The notes under the pieces were generated by a model that did not search any database, was not told where the DNA came from, and saw nothing but the letters and a program-made list of their open reading frames with translations. Source: JAIBJN01 sp963775395 (GTDB lineage: Bacteria; Actinomycetota; Thermoleophilia; Gaiellales; Gaiellaceae). From it: a stretch of DNA of 64,000 bases. This document shows, one piece after another, positions 33,976 to 42,232 of this stretch. The translations under genes were made by a program, and so were the position numbers. Position 1 is the first letter of the stretch. Each line of letters begins with the position of its first letter. The stretch lies in NCBI GenBank assembly GCA_963775395.1, contig CAVZIX010000011.1:1-64000 (forward strand), read 5' to 3'.

Positions 33976-34806
33976 GTGATCTCGACGTACTCGATCGTCG
34001 CCTGTGACCTCGAGGCGGGCGAGTGGGGCGTCGCCGTCCAGTCGAAGTTCCTCGCCGTCGGCGCGGTGGTGCCCGCAGCCGAGCCGCACGTGGGCGCGAT
34101 CGCGACCCAGGCGTGGGCGAACCTCGCCTACCGGCCCGACGGGCTCGCTCTTCTGCAGGAGGGCTACACCGCGGACGATGTCGTCAGGACGCTGGTCGGC
34201 GCGGACGAGGGCCGTGGACACCGGCAGCTCGGCGTCGTCGACGGGCTCGGACGAGCAGCGACCTACACCGGGTCCGAGTGCCTCGAGTGGGCGGGCGGAA
34301 CGACCGGCTCGGGCTACGCGGCGCAAGGGAACATCCTCGTTTCCGCGGCGACGGTGGAGGCGCTGGCGACGACGTTCGAGGCGTCGACCGGGCAGCCGCT
34401 GGCCGAGCGGCTCCTGGCCTGTCTCGCCGCAGCCGAGGCCGCAGGGGGCGACCGACGCGGGCGGCAGTCCGCAGCACTCCTGGTCGTGCGCAAGGACGGC
34501 GGCTACGGCGGGACGAGCGACGTCTCCGCCGACCTGCGCGTCGACGACCATCCGCAACCGATCGAAGAGCTGGAGCGGATCTACCGCCTGCACGACCTGC
34601 TCTTCGGGCACACGCCCGAGGAGGAGTGGCTGGAGGTCGACCCATCGCTCGCGGACGAGCTCCGGGCACGGCTGGCCGCGCTCGGTTACGACGGCGAGCT
34701 TCCGGCTGCGCTCGCCGCCTGGGCGGGGACGGAGAACCTCGAGGAACGGGTCAGCGGCGCAGACCGGATCGATCCGGTCGTCCTCGAGCAGCTGCGCAGC
34801 CTGTAG
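33976..34806 (+). CDS. DUF1028 domain-containing protein
   Basis: The 276-residue protein begins TYSIVACDLEAGEWGVAVQS and contains GAIATQAWANLAY, TGSGYAAQGNILVS and SAALLVVRKDGGYG. These are the conserved blocks of DUF1028, thought to have an Ntn-hydrolase-like fold. The C-terminal third (from about residue 200) may be the peptidoglycan-binding-like extension seen in some members. The true activity is unknown. It starts at GTG 33976 with CAGAAT 6 nt upstream, divergent from leuS. Confidence 0.85.
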   Translation: MISTYSIVACDLEAGEWGVAVQSKFLAVGAVVPAAEPHVGAIATQAWANLAYRPDGLALLQEGYTADDVVRTLVGADEGRGHRQLGVVDGLGRAATYTGSECLEWAGGTTGSGYAAQGNILVSAATVEALATTFEASTGQPLAERLLACLAAAEAAGGDRRGRQSAALLVVRKDGGYGGTSDVSADLRVDDHPQPIEELERIYRLHDLLFGHTPEEEWLEVDPSLADELRARLAALGYDGELPAALAAWAGTENLEERVSGADRIDPVVLEQLRSL

Positions 34807-34827
34807 CGCCGCTGCCATCATCCCAGG

Positions 34828-36000
34828 ATGGAGCCTGCGCCGCCGCACGAGGTCGAGCCCGAGACTGAAGGCGAGGAGGAGCCCGAGCATCCGGTCACGC
34901 CACTCGAGCTCTTCTTCGACCTCGTCTTCGTCTTCGCGCTCACACAGATCACGGGCTTCATGTCGGACGACCCGACCTGGGCAGGCGTCGGAAAGGGGAT
35001 GCTCATCCTCGCGGCGCTGTGGTGGACCTGGGGTGCCTACGCCTGGCTCACCAACGAGATCGACCCGGACGAAGGCTCGGCGCGCCTGGCCGTCTTCGGC
35101 GCGATGGGCGCGCTGTTCGTGGCGGGGCTGGCCGTGCCGCACGCCTTCGATAGCGACGCCGTCCTCTTCGGCCTCGCCTACTTCGCCGTGCGGGTCATGC
35201 ACATCGTGCTCTTCGCCGAGGCCACGCCACACGTCGACGTCCGTCAAGCGGCATTCAGGCTGGCCCGGACGGCCATACCGGGGCCGGCGCTCATCGTCGT
35301 CGCGGGGTTCCTGGACGGCGGCGCGCAGATCGCCTGCTGGCTCCTCGCGCTGACGATCGACTACGCGGGCCCGTACGTGTTCGGCGTGCGCGGCTTCTCC
35401 GTCTCGGCCGACCATTTCGCGGAGCGATACGGCCTGATCGTGATCATCGCGCTCGGGGAGTCGATCGTCGCCATCGGGATCGGCGCCGCTGGGATCGAGC
35501 TCGAGCCGCTGGTCGTGACCGCCGCGGTCCTCGGGCTCGCTCTGGCCTGCGCGATGTGGTGGGCGTACTTCGACATCGTCGCCCTGGTCGCGCGCCGGAA
35601 GCTCGTCGAGGCGCACGGCCATGCGAGGGCGCGGCTCGCGCGCGACTCCTTCAGCTACCTGCACCTGCCGATGTTCGCAGGCATCGTCCTCGTCGCGCTC
35701 GGCGCGAAGAAGGTGCTCGCCGACGTCAACGAGCCGCTCGAAACGGTCCCGGCCTTCGCGCTCTGCGTGGGCGTCGCGCTCTACCTCCTCAGCCACGACG
35801 CGATCCGTTACCGCAGCGTGCGCACGGTCAACCCGAGGCGCTGCCTGGCAGCAGCGACGAGCGCGGCGCTGATCCCGGTGGCCGTGCGCGTGGACGGAGT
35901 CGTGGCCATCGCGCTCGTCGCCGCGGTTTGCACCGCGCTCATCGCCTACGAGACGCTGCGCTTCAGGACGACACGCGCGCAGATGCGCACGGCCGTCTGA
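34828..36000 (+). CDS. Low temperature requirement protein A (LtrA) family membrane protein
   Basis: The 390-residue protein has an acidic N-terminal tail, then the family motif VTPLELFFDLVFVFALTQIT and about ten membrane helices. Further LtrA motifs are SADHFAERYGLIVIIALGES and FSYLHLPMFAGIVLVALG. The family is linked to growth at low temperature in Listeria, but the biochemical role is unknown. The start is ATG at 34828, 21 bp after the DUF1028 stop. Confidence 0.88.
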   Translation: MEPAPPHEVEPETEGEEEPEHPVTPLELFFDLVFVFALTQITGFMSDDPTWAGVGKGMLILAALWWTWGAYAWLTNEIDPDEGSARLAVFGAMGALFVAGLAVPHAFDSDAVLFGLAYFAVRVMHIVLFAEATPHVDVRQAAFRLARTAIPGPALIVVAGFLDGGAQIACWLLALTIDYAGPYVFGVRGFSVSADHFAERYGLIVIIALGESIVAIGIGAAGIELEPLVVTAAVLGLALACAMWWAYFDIVALVARRKLVEAHGHARARLARDSFSYLHLPMFAGIVLVALGAKKVLADVNEPLETVPAFALCVGVALYLLSHDAIRYRSVRTVNPRRCLAAATSAALIPVAVRVDGVVAIALVAAVCTALIAYETLRFRTTRAQMRTAV

Positions 36001-36024
36001 GGCGCCGCCGCAGCACCCTGCGGC

Positions 36025-36180
36025 CTAGGCGGCGGCGGCGCCCCGCACGGCCCTCAGGAGGCGGAACGTCTTGCGGGGCCTATCGACGGGGCGTGCGGCC
36101 GCCCGAGCGTCGATGAGCTCTCGCTGGTCCGCCACCTGCCGGCGGCGCGTCTCGAACTGAGTGAGGGAGATGTTTGTCAT
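36025..36180 (-). CDS. Small hypothetical protein (51 residues)
   Basis: A basic protein, MTNISLTQFETRRRQVADQ followed by an Arg/Ala-rich tail. The start is ATG at 36180, with AGGAG about 11 nt upstream. It lies alone in the roughly 590-bp region between ltrA and the flippase fusion. I do not recognise it. The helical, charged middle is more protein-like than a chance frame, but support is limited. Confidence 0.4.
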   Translation of the reverse strand: MTNISLTQFETRRRQVADQRELIDARAAARPVDRPRKTFRLLRAVRGAAAA

Positions 36181-36301
36181 GAAGAAAAGTGCTCCTGGTT
36201 TCATGACGCTCATTCAAGCCGTCCCGGTATCGCGGCACAGTGGAGCGAACAGGCGTCTTGCCATGCGGTTATCCGCACCAGGTATTTCCATCGGAGAAAC
36301 G

Positions 36302-36330
36302 GAGAGCCCGCCGGGTCTCGGCGGGCTCTC
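36302..36330. terminator. Perfect 12-bp hairpin in the ltrA-flippase gap
   Basis: GAGAGCCCGCCG and its complement flank a five-base loop. Neither side has a strong T-tract, though the minus strand continues CGTTTCTCC. Apart from this hairpin, the 51-residue frame and the promoter at 36509-36537, I see nothing in 36001-36554. Confidence 0.4.
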
Positions 36331-36508
36331 GCTTCGTGTAGTGGTGGAGCTCCAGCGCCTGCGGCCAGACGGAAGCTCCGGTAGCGCTGAACGTAAGACC
36401 TGTATCGGACGGATCGAGCGGGGCCTGAAGTCCTCCTTCCGAGGGACTAGATTGGGCGCGGCGACCGAGTCCTCGACCTGGAGGTGGCGGATGAGCGGCA
36501 TGCGCTCG

Positions 36509-36537
36509 TTGACGTCCGCGAGACGCCACGGTATACC
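36509..36537 (+). promoter_or_regulatory. Promoter of the flippase-fusion gene
   Basis: TTGACG (36509-36514) and TATACC (36532-36537) are separated by exactly 17 bp. This is the best two-box promoter in the window. The expected start is near 36544, about 10 nt before the ATG of the leader peptide. Confidence 0.65.
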
Positions 36538-36554
36538 CCGGACCTAGGAGGCTC

Positions 36555-36596
36555 ATGGTTTCGATCGCAACGGCTCAGCGAGCGATCGGAGGATGA
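36555..36596 (+). CDS. Possible 13-residue leader peptide overlapping the flippase start
   Basis: The frame MVSIATAQRAIGG has an AGGAGG ribosome site three bases upstream and ends in TGA, overlapping the next ATG (ATGA at 36593). The main gene's own GGAGG is too close to its ATG to work well, so coupling from this peptide is plausible. Confidence 0.4.
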   Translation: MVSIATAQRAIGG

Positions 36597-38965
36597 CCCA
36601 GGCTGGGCCGGTCGCCGGCCGCTCCTGGGACGTCTCCTTGCTGGCGTCGACGGAGCCGGGGCGCCGGAACCGGCGAACGATCGATGCGGTCGCCCTGTTC
36701 GGCGCGGCGATCGTGCTCGGGCTGACCGCGGCGGCCGCGGCCTCTGCCGAGGAGCAGGACCAGAACATCGCGGATGCCCTCCAGACGGTCTTCGCGTGGG
36801 CGGACTCGCTGTGGCGGATCGCGTTCGTCGGATTCCTCGGGTTCGCCCTTGCGGTGGCTCTCGACGTGCTGTTGCACAGGCGGTGGAACCTCGCGCGCGA
36901 CCTACTTGTCGCGACGGCCGTGGTCATGGGCGCGGCCTTCGTGCTGGACGGCGTCGTCGAATCCGACTGGTTTCCGATCGAGAGCCACCTGCTTTCGAAC
37001 TGGGGCTTCCCCGAGCTTCGGCTTGCAACGGCGACGGCCATCCTCGTCGTGGCCGGGCCCGAGCTGGTGCGCTGGGTCCGCCTCGTGGCCGTCTCGATGG
37101 CTCCGCTCGCAACGGTTGGGGCAGTCGTCCTTGGCTCCGGGCTTCCCTCCGGTGCAGTCGGCGCACTGGCGCTGGGCCTCGGAGCCGGAGCGCTCGTCCG
37201 GATCGCGTTCGGGTCGGCGGCGGGCGTCCCGCCGACCGCACACGTGCGGGACGCGCTCACTGCGCTCGGTGTCGAAGTCGACGATCTGGCCCCGGCGGCA
37301 CGGCAGCGCGTGGGTTATGCGGAGTATTCCGCTCGGGACGCCAATGGCCCGCTCAAGGTGCGGGTACTCGGCCGCGACGCTCAGGACACCCAGCGGCTCG
37401 CCCGGCGCTGGCGGCTACTCGCCTACCGCGACCCGCCCCGCGCCGTGCCAATCGGGCGCCTCGAGCAAGTTGAGCATGAGGCGCTGGCGCTCTTCATGGC
37501 CGCGCAGGCCGGCGTCCGCGTGCCCGCCGTCGTCATCGCGGCGCTCGGGCCTGAGGGCGACGGGCTCGTGGTCACCCGGCAGCCGGACATCGCGCCGCTG
37601 GAGCTCGCCCATGCTGACCAGGTCAGCGACGAGACGCTCGTCGACCTGTGGCGACAGGTCAACGACCTCCACAACGCAGGCATATCCCATGGCCGGCTCA
37701 ACCTGGGCAATGTGCTGGTGGGCGAAGAGGGGCCGATGCTCGTCGACTTGTCGGCAGCGACACTCGGCGCTCCGCAGTCCGCGCTCGACATCGACGTGGC
37801 CGAGCTCCTCGTCGCGTGCTGCGTTCTCGTCGGCCCCGACCGTGCGCTGGCCAAGGCCGTTGAAGTCGGCTTCGGCGACGCCATGGTCCGCGTCCAGCCA
37901 TACCTGCAGCGCGCCGCGCTCACGCCGCACACGCGCGACCTTGCCCGCTCGCACGAAGTCGGCCTGAAGAACCTGCGCACAGCCGTCGGGGAGGCGACGG
38001 GCACCGAGGTGCCCGAGATCTCGGAGATGCGCCGAATCCGCCCGAAAGACGTCCTGATGATGGCGGCGCTCGTCCTCGCCGCCTACCTGCTCATCGGCCA
38101 GCTCGCGGACATCGGGTTCGACACGATCCTCGACGAGCTCCGCGGGGCTGAGCTCGCCTGGGTGCTCCTTGCGCTGATTCTCGCCCAGAGCGCGTTCATT
38201 GGGTCAGGCATCTCGGTGCGCGGTGCGGTCCCGGCGCCGCTCGCGCTCTTGCCGTGTGTGGTGCTTCAGTCTGCGATCAAGTTCATCAACCTGACCGTGC
38301 CGAGCTCTGCGGGCCGCATCGCGATGAACCTCCGCTTTCTTCAGCGGCAGGGCGTCCCACGCGCCCAGGCACTGGTCGCCGGCGTCGTCGACGACACGTC
38401 GGAGACAATCGTCCAGGCTGCGCTCTTCTTCATCGCGCTCTCGTTCGTGAACGTCGACCTGGACACGAGCCAGTTCGCCGGGGCGGGGCCGGACCGGCGC
38501 CTGCTCATCGGGATCGGAGTCGCACTGCTCGTCAGCGCGGTCGTCATCTTTGCCGTGCCCACGGCGCGAAACAAGATGGTCCCCCAGATTCGGACTGCGT
38601 TCTCGGGCCTCTGGAGCGTCGCCCGCGAGCGCCGGAAGCGGGTCGAGCTCTTCGGCGGAAACGTGCTCTCCGAACTGACCTACGCGCTCGCCTTAGGGGG
38701 GACGTGCCTTGCCTACGGGGCGCATCTCAATCTCGCCGAACTCGTCTTCGTGAACACTTCTGCGTCGGTCCTTTCGAGCCTCATCCCCGTACCCGGCGGA
38801 ATCGGGGCTGCCGAAGCTGCGCTCTCGGCCGGCCTCATTGCAGTGGGGGTGGACGAATCGACTGCGTTCGCCATCGCCATCACACAACGGCTCTGCACGT
38901 TCTATCTGCCCCCGATTTGGGGCTATTTCGCCCTACGCTGGCTCGGCCACAAGGGCTACGTCTGA
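36593..38965 (+). CDS. Kinase-like domain fused to a lysylphosphatidylglycerol synthase/flippase-type membrane domain
   Basis: The 790-residue protein has three parts. Residues about 30-210 form several membrane helices. Residues about 230-460 look like a degenerate ABC1/kinase fold with ISHGRLNLGNVLV and MLVDLSAATLG; the usual catalytic Asp of HxD is missing (HGR) and DFG is DLS. Residues about 480-790 form the LPG_synthase_TM (UPF0104) domain, with FINLTVPSSAGRIAMNLRFLQ and IPVPGGIGAAEAAL. Related proteins move or modify lipids at the membrane. Whether the kinase-like part is active is doubtful. It is a single gene with its own promoter. Confidence 0.8.
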   Translation: MTQAGPVAGRSWDVSLLASTEPGRRNRRTIDAVALFGAAIVLGLTAAAAASAEEQDQNIADALQTVFAWADSLWRIAFVGFLGFALAVALDVLLHRRWNLARDLLVATAVVMGAAFVLDGVVESDWFPIESHLLSNWGFPELRLATATAILVVAGPELVRWVRLVAVSMAPLATVGAVVLGSGLPSGAVGALALGLGAGALVRIAFGSAAGVPPTAHVRDALTALGVEVDDLAPAARQRVGYAEYSARDANGPLKVRVLGRDAQDTQRLARRWRLLAYRDPPRAVPIGRLEQVEHEALALFMAAQAGVRVPAVVIAALGPEGDGLVVTRQPDIAPLELAHADQVSDETLVDLWRQVNDLHNAGISHGRLNLGNVLVGEEGPMLVDLSAATLGAPQSALDIDVAELLVACCVLVGPDRALAKAVEVGFGDAMVRVQPYLQRAALTPHTRDLARSHEVGLKNLRTAVGEATGTEVPEISEMRRIRPKDVLMMAALVLAAYLLIGQLADIGFDTILDELRGAELAWVLLALILAQSAFIGSGISVRGAVPAPLALLPCVVLQSAIKFINLTVPSSAGRIAMNLRFLQRQGVPRAQALVAGVVDDTSETIVQAALFFIALSFVNVDLDTSQFAGAGPDRRLLIGIGVALLVSAVVIFAVPTARNKMVPQIRTAFSGLWSVARERRKRVELFGGNVLSELTYALALGGTCLAYGAHLNLAELVFVNTSASVLSSLIPVPGGIGAAEAALSAGLIAVGVDESTAFAIAITQRLCTFYLPPIWGYFALRWLGHKGYV

Positions 38966-39012
38966 TCCGAGCGCGGCGCGTCGGCGCCGGCGTCAGGAGT
39001 GACCAAAAAGAG

Positions 39013-39085
39013 TGGAGCCAGCGGGATTCGAACCCGCGACCTCTTGGCTGCCAGCCAAGCGCTCTCCCAGCTGAGCTATGGCCCC
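39013..39085 (-). tRNA. tRNA-Ala (anticodon GGC)
   Basis: A 73-nt cloverleaf read on the minus strand. Acceptor GGGGCCA pairs with TGGCTCC (one G-U). The anticodon stem CTTGG/CCAAG holds loop CTGGCAG, giving anticodon GGC. The T arm contains GGTTCGAATCC. CCA is not encoded. A TACACT box lies upstream at 39101-39106 and a TTTTT tract (39005-39009) follows the 3' end. Confidence 0.97.
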
Positions 39086-39149
39086 GCGAAGGTGCTCTTC
39101 AGTGTAGTCAGCCCGTTTGCCTCCCGCGCGGCCGGGATACACACAGACC

Positions 39150-39317
39150 GTGTCCGAGGACAAGACCGACTACAGCCCGGTCGTCGAGCAGGCGCCGCCC
39201 GCCGAGCAGCGCCACGAGCGGCGCCAGGCGCGCGCGTTCCTCGTCGGCGCGTGGAGCTTCTGGGTCTACGCGCTCGTGATCGCGGGGATCGTGGCGCTCG
39301 TGATCTGGCTGGTCTAG
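39150..39317 (+). CDS. Small single-helix membrane protein
   Basis: The protein is 55 residues from GTG 39150. An acidic, proline-rich and then arginine-rich N-terminal part is followed by one C-terminal membrane helix (FWVYALVIAGIVALVIWLV), giving a tail-anchored layout. It is divergent from tRNA-Ala and convergent with rsfS, overlapping its stop by 4 bp. The family is unknown. Confidence 0.55.
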   Translation: MSEDKTDYSPVVEQAPPAEQRHERRQARAFLVGAWSFWVYALVIAGIVALVIWLV

Positions 39318-39667
39318 CCGGCCGCCGCGAGCTCGACGGAGGGCACGTCCCCCCAGAGCTCCTCTAGCCGGTAGTACTCGCGCGCCTCGGGCGTGAAGAC
39401 GTGCAGGACCACGTCGAGATAGTCCGCGAGGATCCAGCTCGCCTCGCGCTCCCCGGCGACGGTGCGCGGCGTGAGGCGCTCGGCCTTCTTCATCTCCTCG
39501 CGGACGGCGTCGTAGATCGCCTTTGTCTGCCGCGGGTTCTGCCCCGTGCAGATGACGAAGTAGTCCGTGTAGGAGCAGACAGGCCGCATGTCGAGGATGA
39601 CGACGTCGGCGGCGAGCTTCTCCTGGGCGAGCTCAGCGATCCGGCGGGCGTTCTCGATTGGCGTCAG
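39314..39667 (-). CDS. rsfS: Ribosomal silencing factor RsfS
   Basis: RsfS binds L14 and blocks subunit joining when nutrients are scarce. Conserved blocks are VILDMRPVCSYTDYFVICTG and DYLDVVLHVFTPEAREYYRLEE (shortened here: DVVLHVFTPEAREYY). The nearest ATG (39589) would cut off the first helix. The frame extends upstream through ENARRIAELAQEKLAADVV to CTG at 39667, where the homologous start would fall (TPIENARR). No ATG, GTG or TTG lies upstream in frame before a stop. An AGGAG lies 11 nt before the CTG. This gives 117 residues, the normal length. Confidence 0.85.
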   Translation of the reverse strand: MTPIENARRIAELAQEKLAADVVILDMRPVCSYTDYFVICTGQNPRQTKAIYDAVREEMKKAERLTPRTVAGEREASWILADYLDVVLHVFTPEAREYYRLEELWGDVPSVELAAAG

Positions 39668-39696
39668 TGGCCTGGCATCTCCTGGGTCAACGATTC

Positions 39697-40287
39697 TCAG
39701 GGTAGCTCATCGTAGACACCGTCCTCGACGACGAGGCGCGCGACGCGGGGCGGGACGAGGTCGTCGATCGGCTCGCCGAGCCGGGCGCGGCGGCGGATCT
39801 CCGTGGAGGAGACGTCCACGGCCGGAATCTCGAAGAGCTCGACCCGCTCGGGCCGCCGGAGGCCGCCGAGCACTTCGTCCAGCCGCTCGCGCGGGTACCC
39901 GGGCCGTGTGGCCACGCCGAGGCGCACGTGCTCGAGAATCTCGTCGGGCTGCTTCCAGCCGGGGAAGTCCGCGAACTCGTCTGCCCCGACGAGGAAGACC
40001 ACGTCCCCCCACTCCGCTTCGGCCCACCGCGCAGTGTCGACGGTGTACGACGGCCCGGCGCGCTCGAGCTCGTGGCGCGAGAGCTCGGCGCCCGGGACTT
40101 CCGCGAACGCCGCCTGCGCGAGCCGGAAGCGCGTCTCCGCGTCGGTCTCGACGCCCTTGTGCGGCGGGTCGCCGGTGACCACGACGACGAGACGCTCGAG
40201 GCCGAAGCGGGCTACTCCCGCGCGCGCCAGCGCGACATGGCCGTCGTGCGGCGGGTCGAAGGCGCCTCCGAGGACTCCGGTCGTCAC
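39697..40287 (-). CDS. nadD: Nicotinate-nucleotide adenylyltransferase
   Basis: NadD joins nicotinate mononucleotide and ATP in NAD synthesis. The 196-residue protein has the nucleotidyltransferase motif GGAFDPPHDGHVALA and the C-terminal VSSTEIRRR (SxTxxR). Length is normal. Its start overlaps the obgE stop by 4 bp. It is followed by rsfS, the usual obgE-nadD-rsfS order. Confidence 0.95.
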   Translation of the reverse strand: MTTGVLGGAFDPPHDGHVALARAGVARFGLERLVVVVTGDPPHKGVETDAETRFRLAQAAFAEVPGAELSRHELERAGPSYTVDTARWAEAEWGDVVFLVGADEFADFPGWKQPDEILEHVRLGVATRPGYPRERLDEVLGGLRRPERVELFEIPAVDVSSTEIRRRARLGEPIDDLVPPRVARLVVEDGVYDELP

Positions 40288-41441
40288 TCGTCCTCGAACT
40301 CGACGAGCGCGTCGGCCTTGACGCCGGCGGCGCGTAGGTCGTCCTCGGTGGCCTCGCCCCGGACGCGGTAGCCGCGGTCGGTGCGGAAGATGCGGACGCG
40401 GCGCTGGCGCGGCGGACGAGGGTGGTAGACGAGGAAGTCCGCCATCTCCTCGTCGCGGACCGGGGTCGGCGGGCTTGCGGGGACCAGCTCGAAGAGGGCG
40501 CGCTTCAGCTCGTCGATGCCCGCGCCCGTCGCCGCCGAGGTGGCGAGCGTCGCGAGGACGCGCGGGTCTTCCACGCCGAAGGCGGGAGGCTCCTGGACGA
40601 GATCGATCTTGTTGAAGACGACGATTTGCGGGCGGTCTGCGAGGCCGGCACCGTAGGCGGCGAGCTCGCGGTCGATGGCGCGAAAGCGCTCCTCCACGTC
40701 CTCGTGCGCCTCGATCACGTGGACGAAGAGGCGCGCGCGCTCGAGATGGGCCAGGAACTCGTCGCCGAGCCCCACTCCCTCGCTCGCGCCCTCGAGCAGC
40801 CCGGGCACGTCGGCGACGGTCAGCTGCCTGCCGTCCGGCGCCTCGACGGTACCGAGCACGGGCGCGAGCGTCGTGAACGGGTAGTCGGCGACCTTCGGCT
40901 TGGCGTTCGAGATGCGGCGCAGGAGCGACGACTTGCCGGCGTTCGGAAAGCCGAGGAGCGCGGCGTCGGCGAGCAGCTTCAGCCTGAGGTCGAGCGACGC
41001 GTCCTCGCCCGGCGTGCCGAGCTCGGCGAGCCGAGGTGTCTGGTGGGTGGGCGTGGCGAAGCGCTTGTTGCCGGCTCCGCCGAAGCCTCCGTGCGCGACG
41101 ATCGCCTTCGCTCCCGGATGGGCGAGGTCGGCGAGGAGACGGCCGTCCTCGTCGAGCACCTGCGTCCCCACCGGGACCGCCAGGATGACGTCCTCGCCGG
41201 CGGCGCCGCGCTTGTTGGCGCCCTCGCCGTGGCGTCCGCGCTTGGCCTCGAAGCGGCCGAGGCGCTGGAAGTACGAGAGATCGCGCCGGTCCGAGTCGGC
41301 CACGAGCACGACGTTGCCACCGTGGCCGCCGTCGCCGCCGTCGGGCCCGCCCTTCGGCACGTACTTCTCGCGCCGAAAGCTCAGCGAGCCGTCGCCGCCG
41401 CGCCCGCCCTTGACGCGGATCCGCGCGCGGTCGTTGAACAT
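40284..41441 (-). CDS. obgE: GTPase Obg (CgtA)
   Basis: Obg is a ribosome-associated GTPase needed for 50S assembly. The 385-residue protein has the glycine-rich Obg fold (VKGGRGGDGSLSFRREKY, GPDGGDGGHGGNVV), the G domain (GFPNAGKSSLL, DVPGLLEGA, NKIDLV), and a C-terminal OCT domain of about 70 residues. The start is ATG at 41441, with AGGAGGG upstream, 8 bp after rpmA. Confidence 0.96.
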   Translation of the reverse strand: MFNDRARIRVKGGRGGDGSLSFRREKYVPKGGPDGGDGGHGGNVVLVADSDRRDLSYFQRLGRFEAKRGRHGEGANKRGAAGEDVILAVPVGTQVLDEDGRLLADLAHPGAKAIVAHGGFGGAGNKRFATPTHQTPRLAELGTPGEDASLDLRLKLLADAALLGFPNAGKSSLLRRISNAKPKVADYPFTTLAPVLGTVEAPDGRQLTVADVPGLLEGASEGVGLGDEFLAHLERARLFVHVIEAHEDVEERFRAIDRELAAYGAGLADRPQIVVFNKIDLVQEPPAFGVEDPRVLATLATSAATGAGIDELKRALFELVPASPPTPVRDEEMADFLVYHPRPPRQRRVRIFRTDRGYRVRGEATEDDLRAAGVKADALVEFEDE

Positions 41442-41448
41442 CGCCCTC

Positions 41449-41694
41449 CTAGGAGACGGACACGACCCGACCCTCGCCGCCCGCCTGGAAGTCGACCTTC
41501 CCGTCGCGGGTGGCAAAGATCGTGTGGTCACGGCCCAGCCCGGTGCCCGGGCCCGGCCTGAAGCGCGTACCGCGCTGGCGGACGACGATCATCCCCGCCT
41601 TGATCTCCTGGCCGGCGAAGACCTTGACGCCGAGTCGCTTGGACTCGGAGTCCCTTCCGTTCTTCGACGAGCCCAGTCCCTTCTTGTGTGCCAT
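41449..41694 (-). CDS. rpmA: 50S ribosomal protein L27
   Basis: The 81-residue protein starts MAHKKGLGSSKNGRDSESKR, with no N-terminal extension to be cleaved, and contains GMIVVRQRGTRFRPG. L27 lies near the peptidyl-transferase centre. Its ATG follows the rplU stop without a gap. Together with obgE downstream this is the classic rplU-rpmA-obgE operon. Confidence 0.97.
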   Translation of the reverse strand: MAHKKGLGSSKNGRDSESKRLGVKVFAGQEIKAGMIVVRQRGTRFRPGPGTGLGRDHTIFATRDGKVDFQAGGEGRVVSVS

Positions 41695-42180
41695 CTAGCT
41701 TTCCTCGCTCTTCTTCCTGGGAGTGCTGCGCCGCGCCGGCGCCTTCTTCTCCGTCGAGGCAGCGGGCTTGCGGGCCGCGGGCTTGCGCGCGGCGGGCTTC
41801 TTCGCCGCCGGGGCCTTCTCGGCTGTCTTCGCCTCGGCCTTGGCGGGCTCCTTCTTCGCGGCGGTCGAGCGCGAGCTGCCGATCGACTGGACCTCGATGC
41901 GCGTCAGCCGCGCGCGAAACCCGTTCCGGCGCTTGTAGCCCGTGCGTCGCTTGTGCTTGCCGATGATGATCTTGGGGCCGAGGACGTGCTCCGCGACCTT
42001 GACCGTCACCTGCTGGCCCTTGAGGTCGTCGCCGAGCTTCGCGTCGCCGTCCCCGCCGAGCATCACGAGGTCGGGATTGAACGTCTTGCCCTCGTCGTGG
42101 GGCACGCGGTCGACAAGCAGGTGCAGGCCTTCCCGCACGCGGTACTGCTTGTTCCCGATCGAGATAACGGCGTAGGTCAT
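41695..42180 (-). CDS. rplU: 50S ribosomal protein L21 with a Lys/Ala-rich C-terminal tail
   Basis: Residues 1-105 are a normal L21 (MTYAVISIGNKQYRV, KHKRRTGYKRRNGFR). About 55 extra residues follow, made of Ala, Lys, Pro and Arg, with tandem KKPAARKPAARKPA. They resemble histone-H1-like tails found on some actinobacterial ribosomal and DNA-binding proteins. The tail is in frame and ends at rpmA. It could add RNA or DNA contacts. The start is ATG at 42180 with GGAG upstream. Confidence 0.95.
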   Translation of the reverse strand: MTYAVISIGNKQYRVREGLHLLVDRVPHDEGKTFNPDLVMLGGDGDAKLGDDLKGQQVTVKVAEHVLGPKIIIGKHKRRTGYKRRNGFRARLTRIEVQSIGSSRSTAAKKEPAKAEAKTAEKAPAAKKPAARKPAARKPAASTEKKAPARRSTPRKKSEES

Positions 42181-42203
42181 GAGAGGCTCCAGAACAGGAA
42201 ACG

Positions 42204-42220
42204 AGCGGGCAGCGCCCGCT
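42204..42220 (-). terminator. Hairpin between rne and rplU
   Basis: AGCGGGC, three-base loop, GCCCGCT, followed on the minus strand by CGTTTCC. It may be a weak terminator after rne or a leader structure of rplU. No known L21 leader consensus is recognised. Confidence 0.4.
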
Positions 42221-42232
42221 TCGCCGGACAGT

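Noticed and set aside
36214..36501. 95-codon minus-strand frame in the ltrA-flippase gap
   Set aside because: It spans a strong hairpin, has no ribosome site, and its composition is not protein-like.
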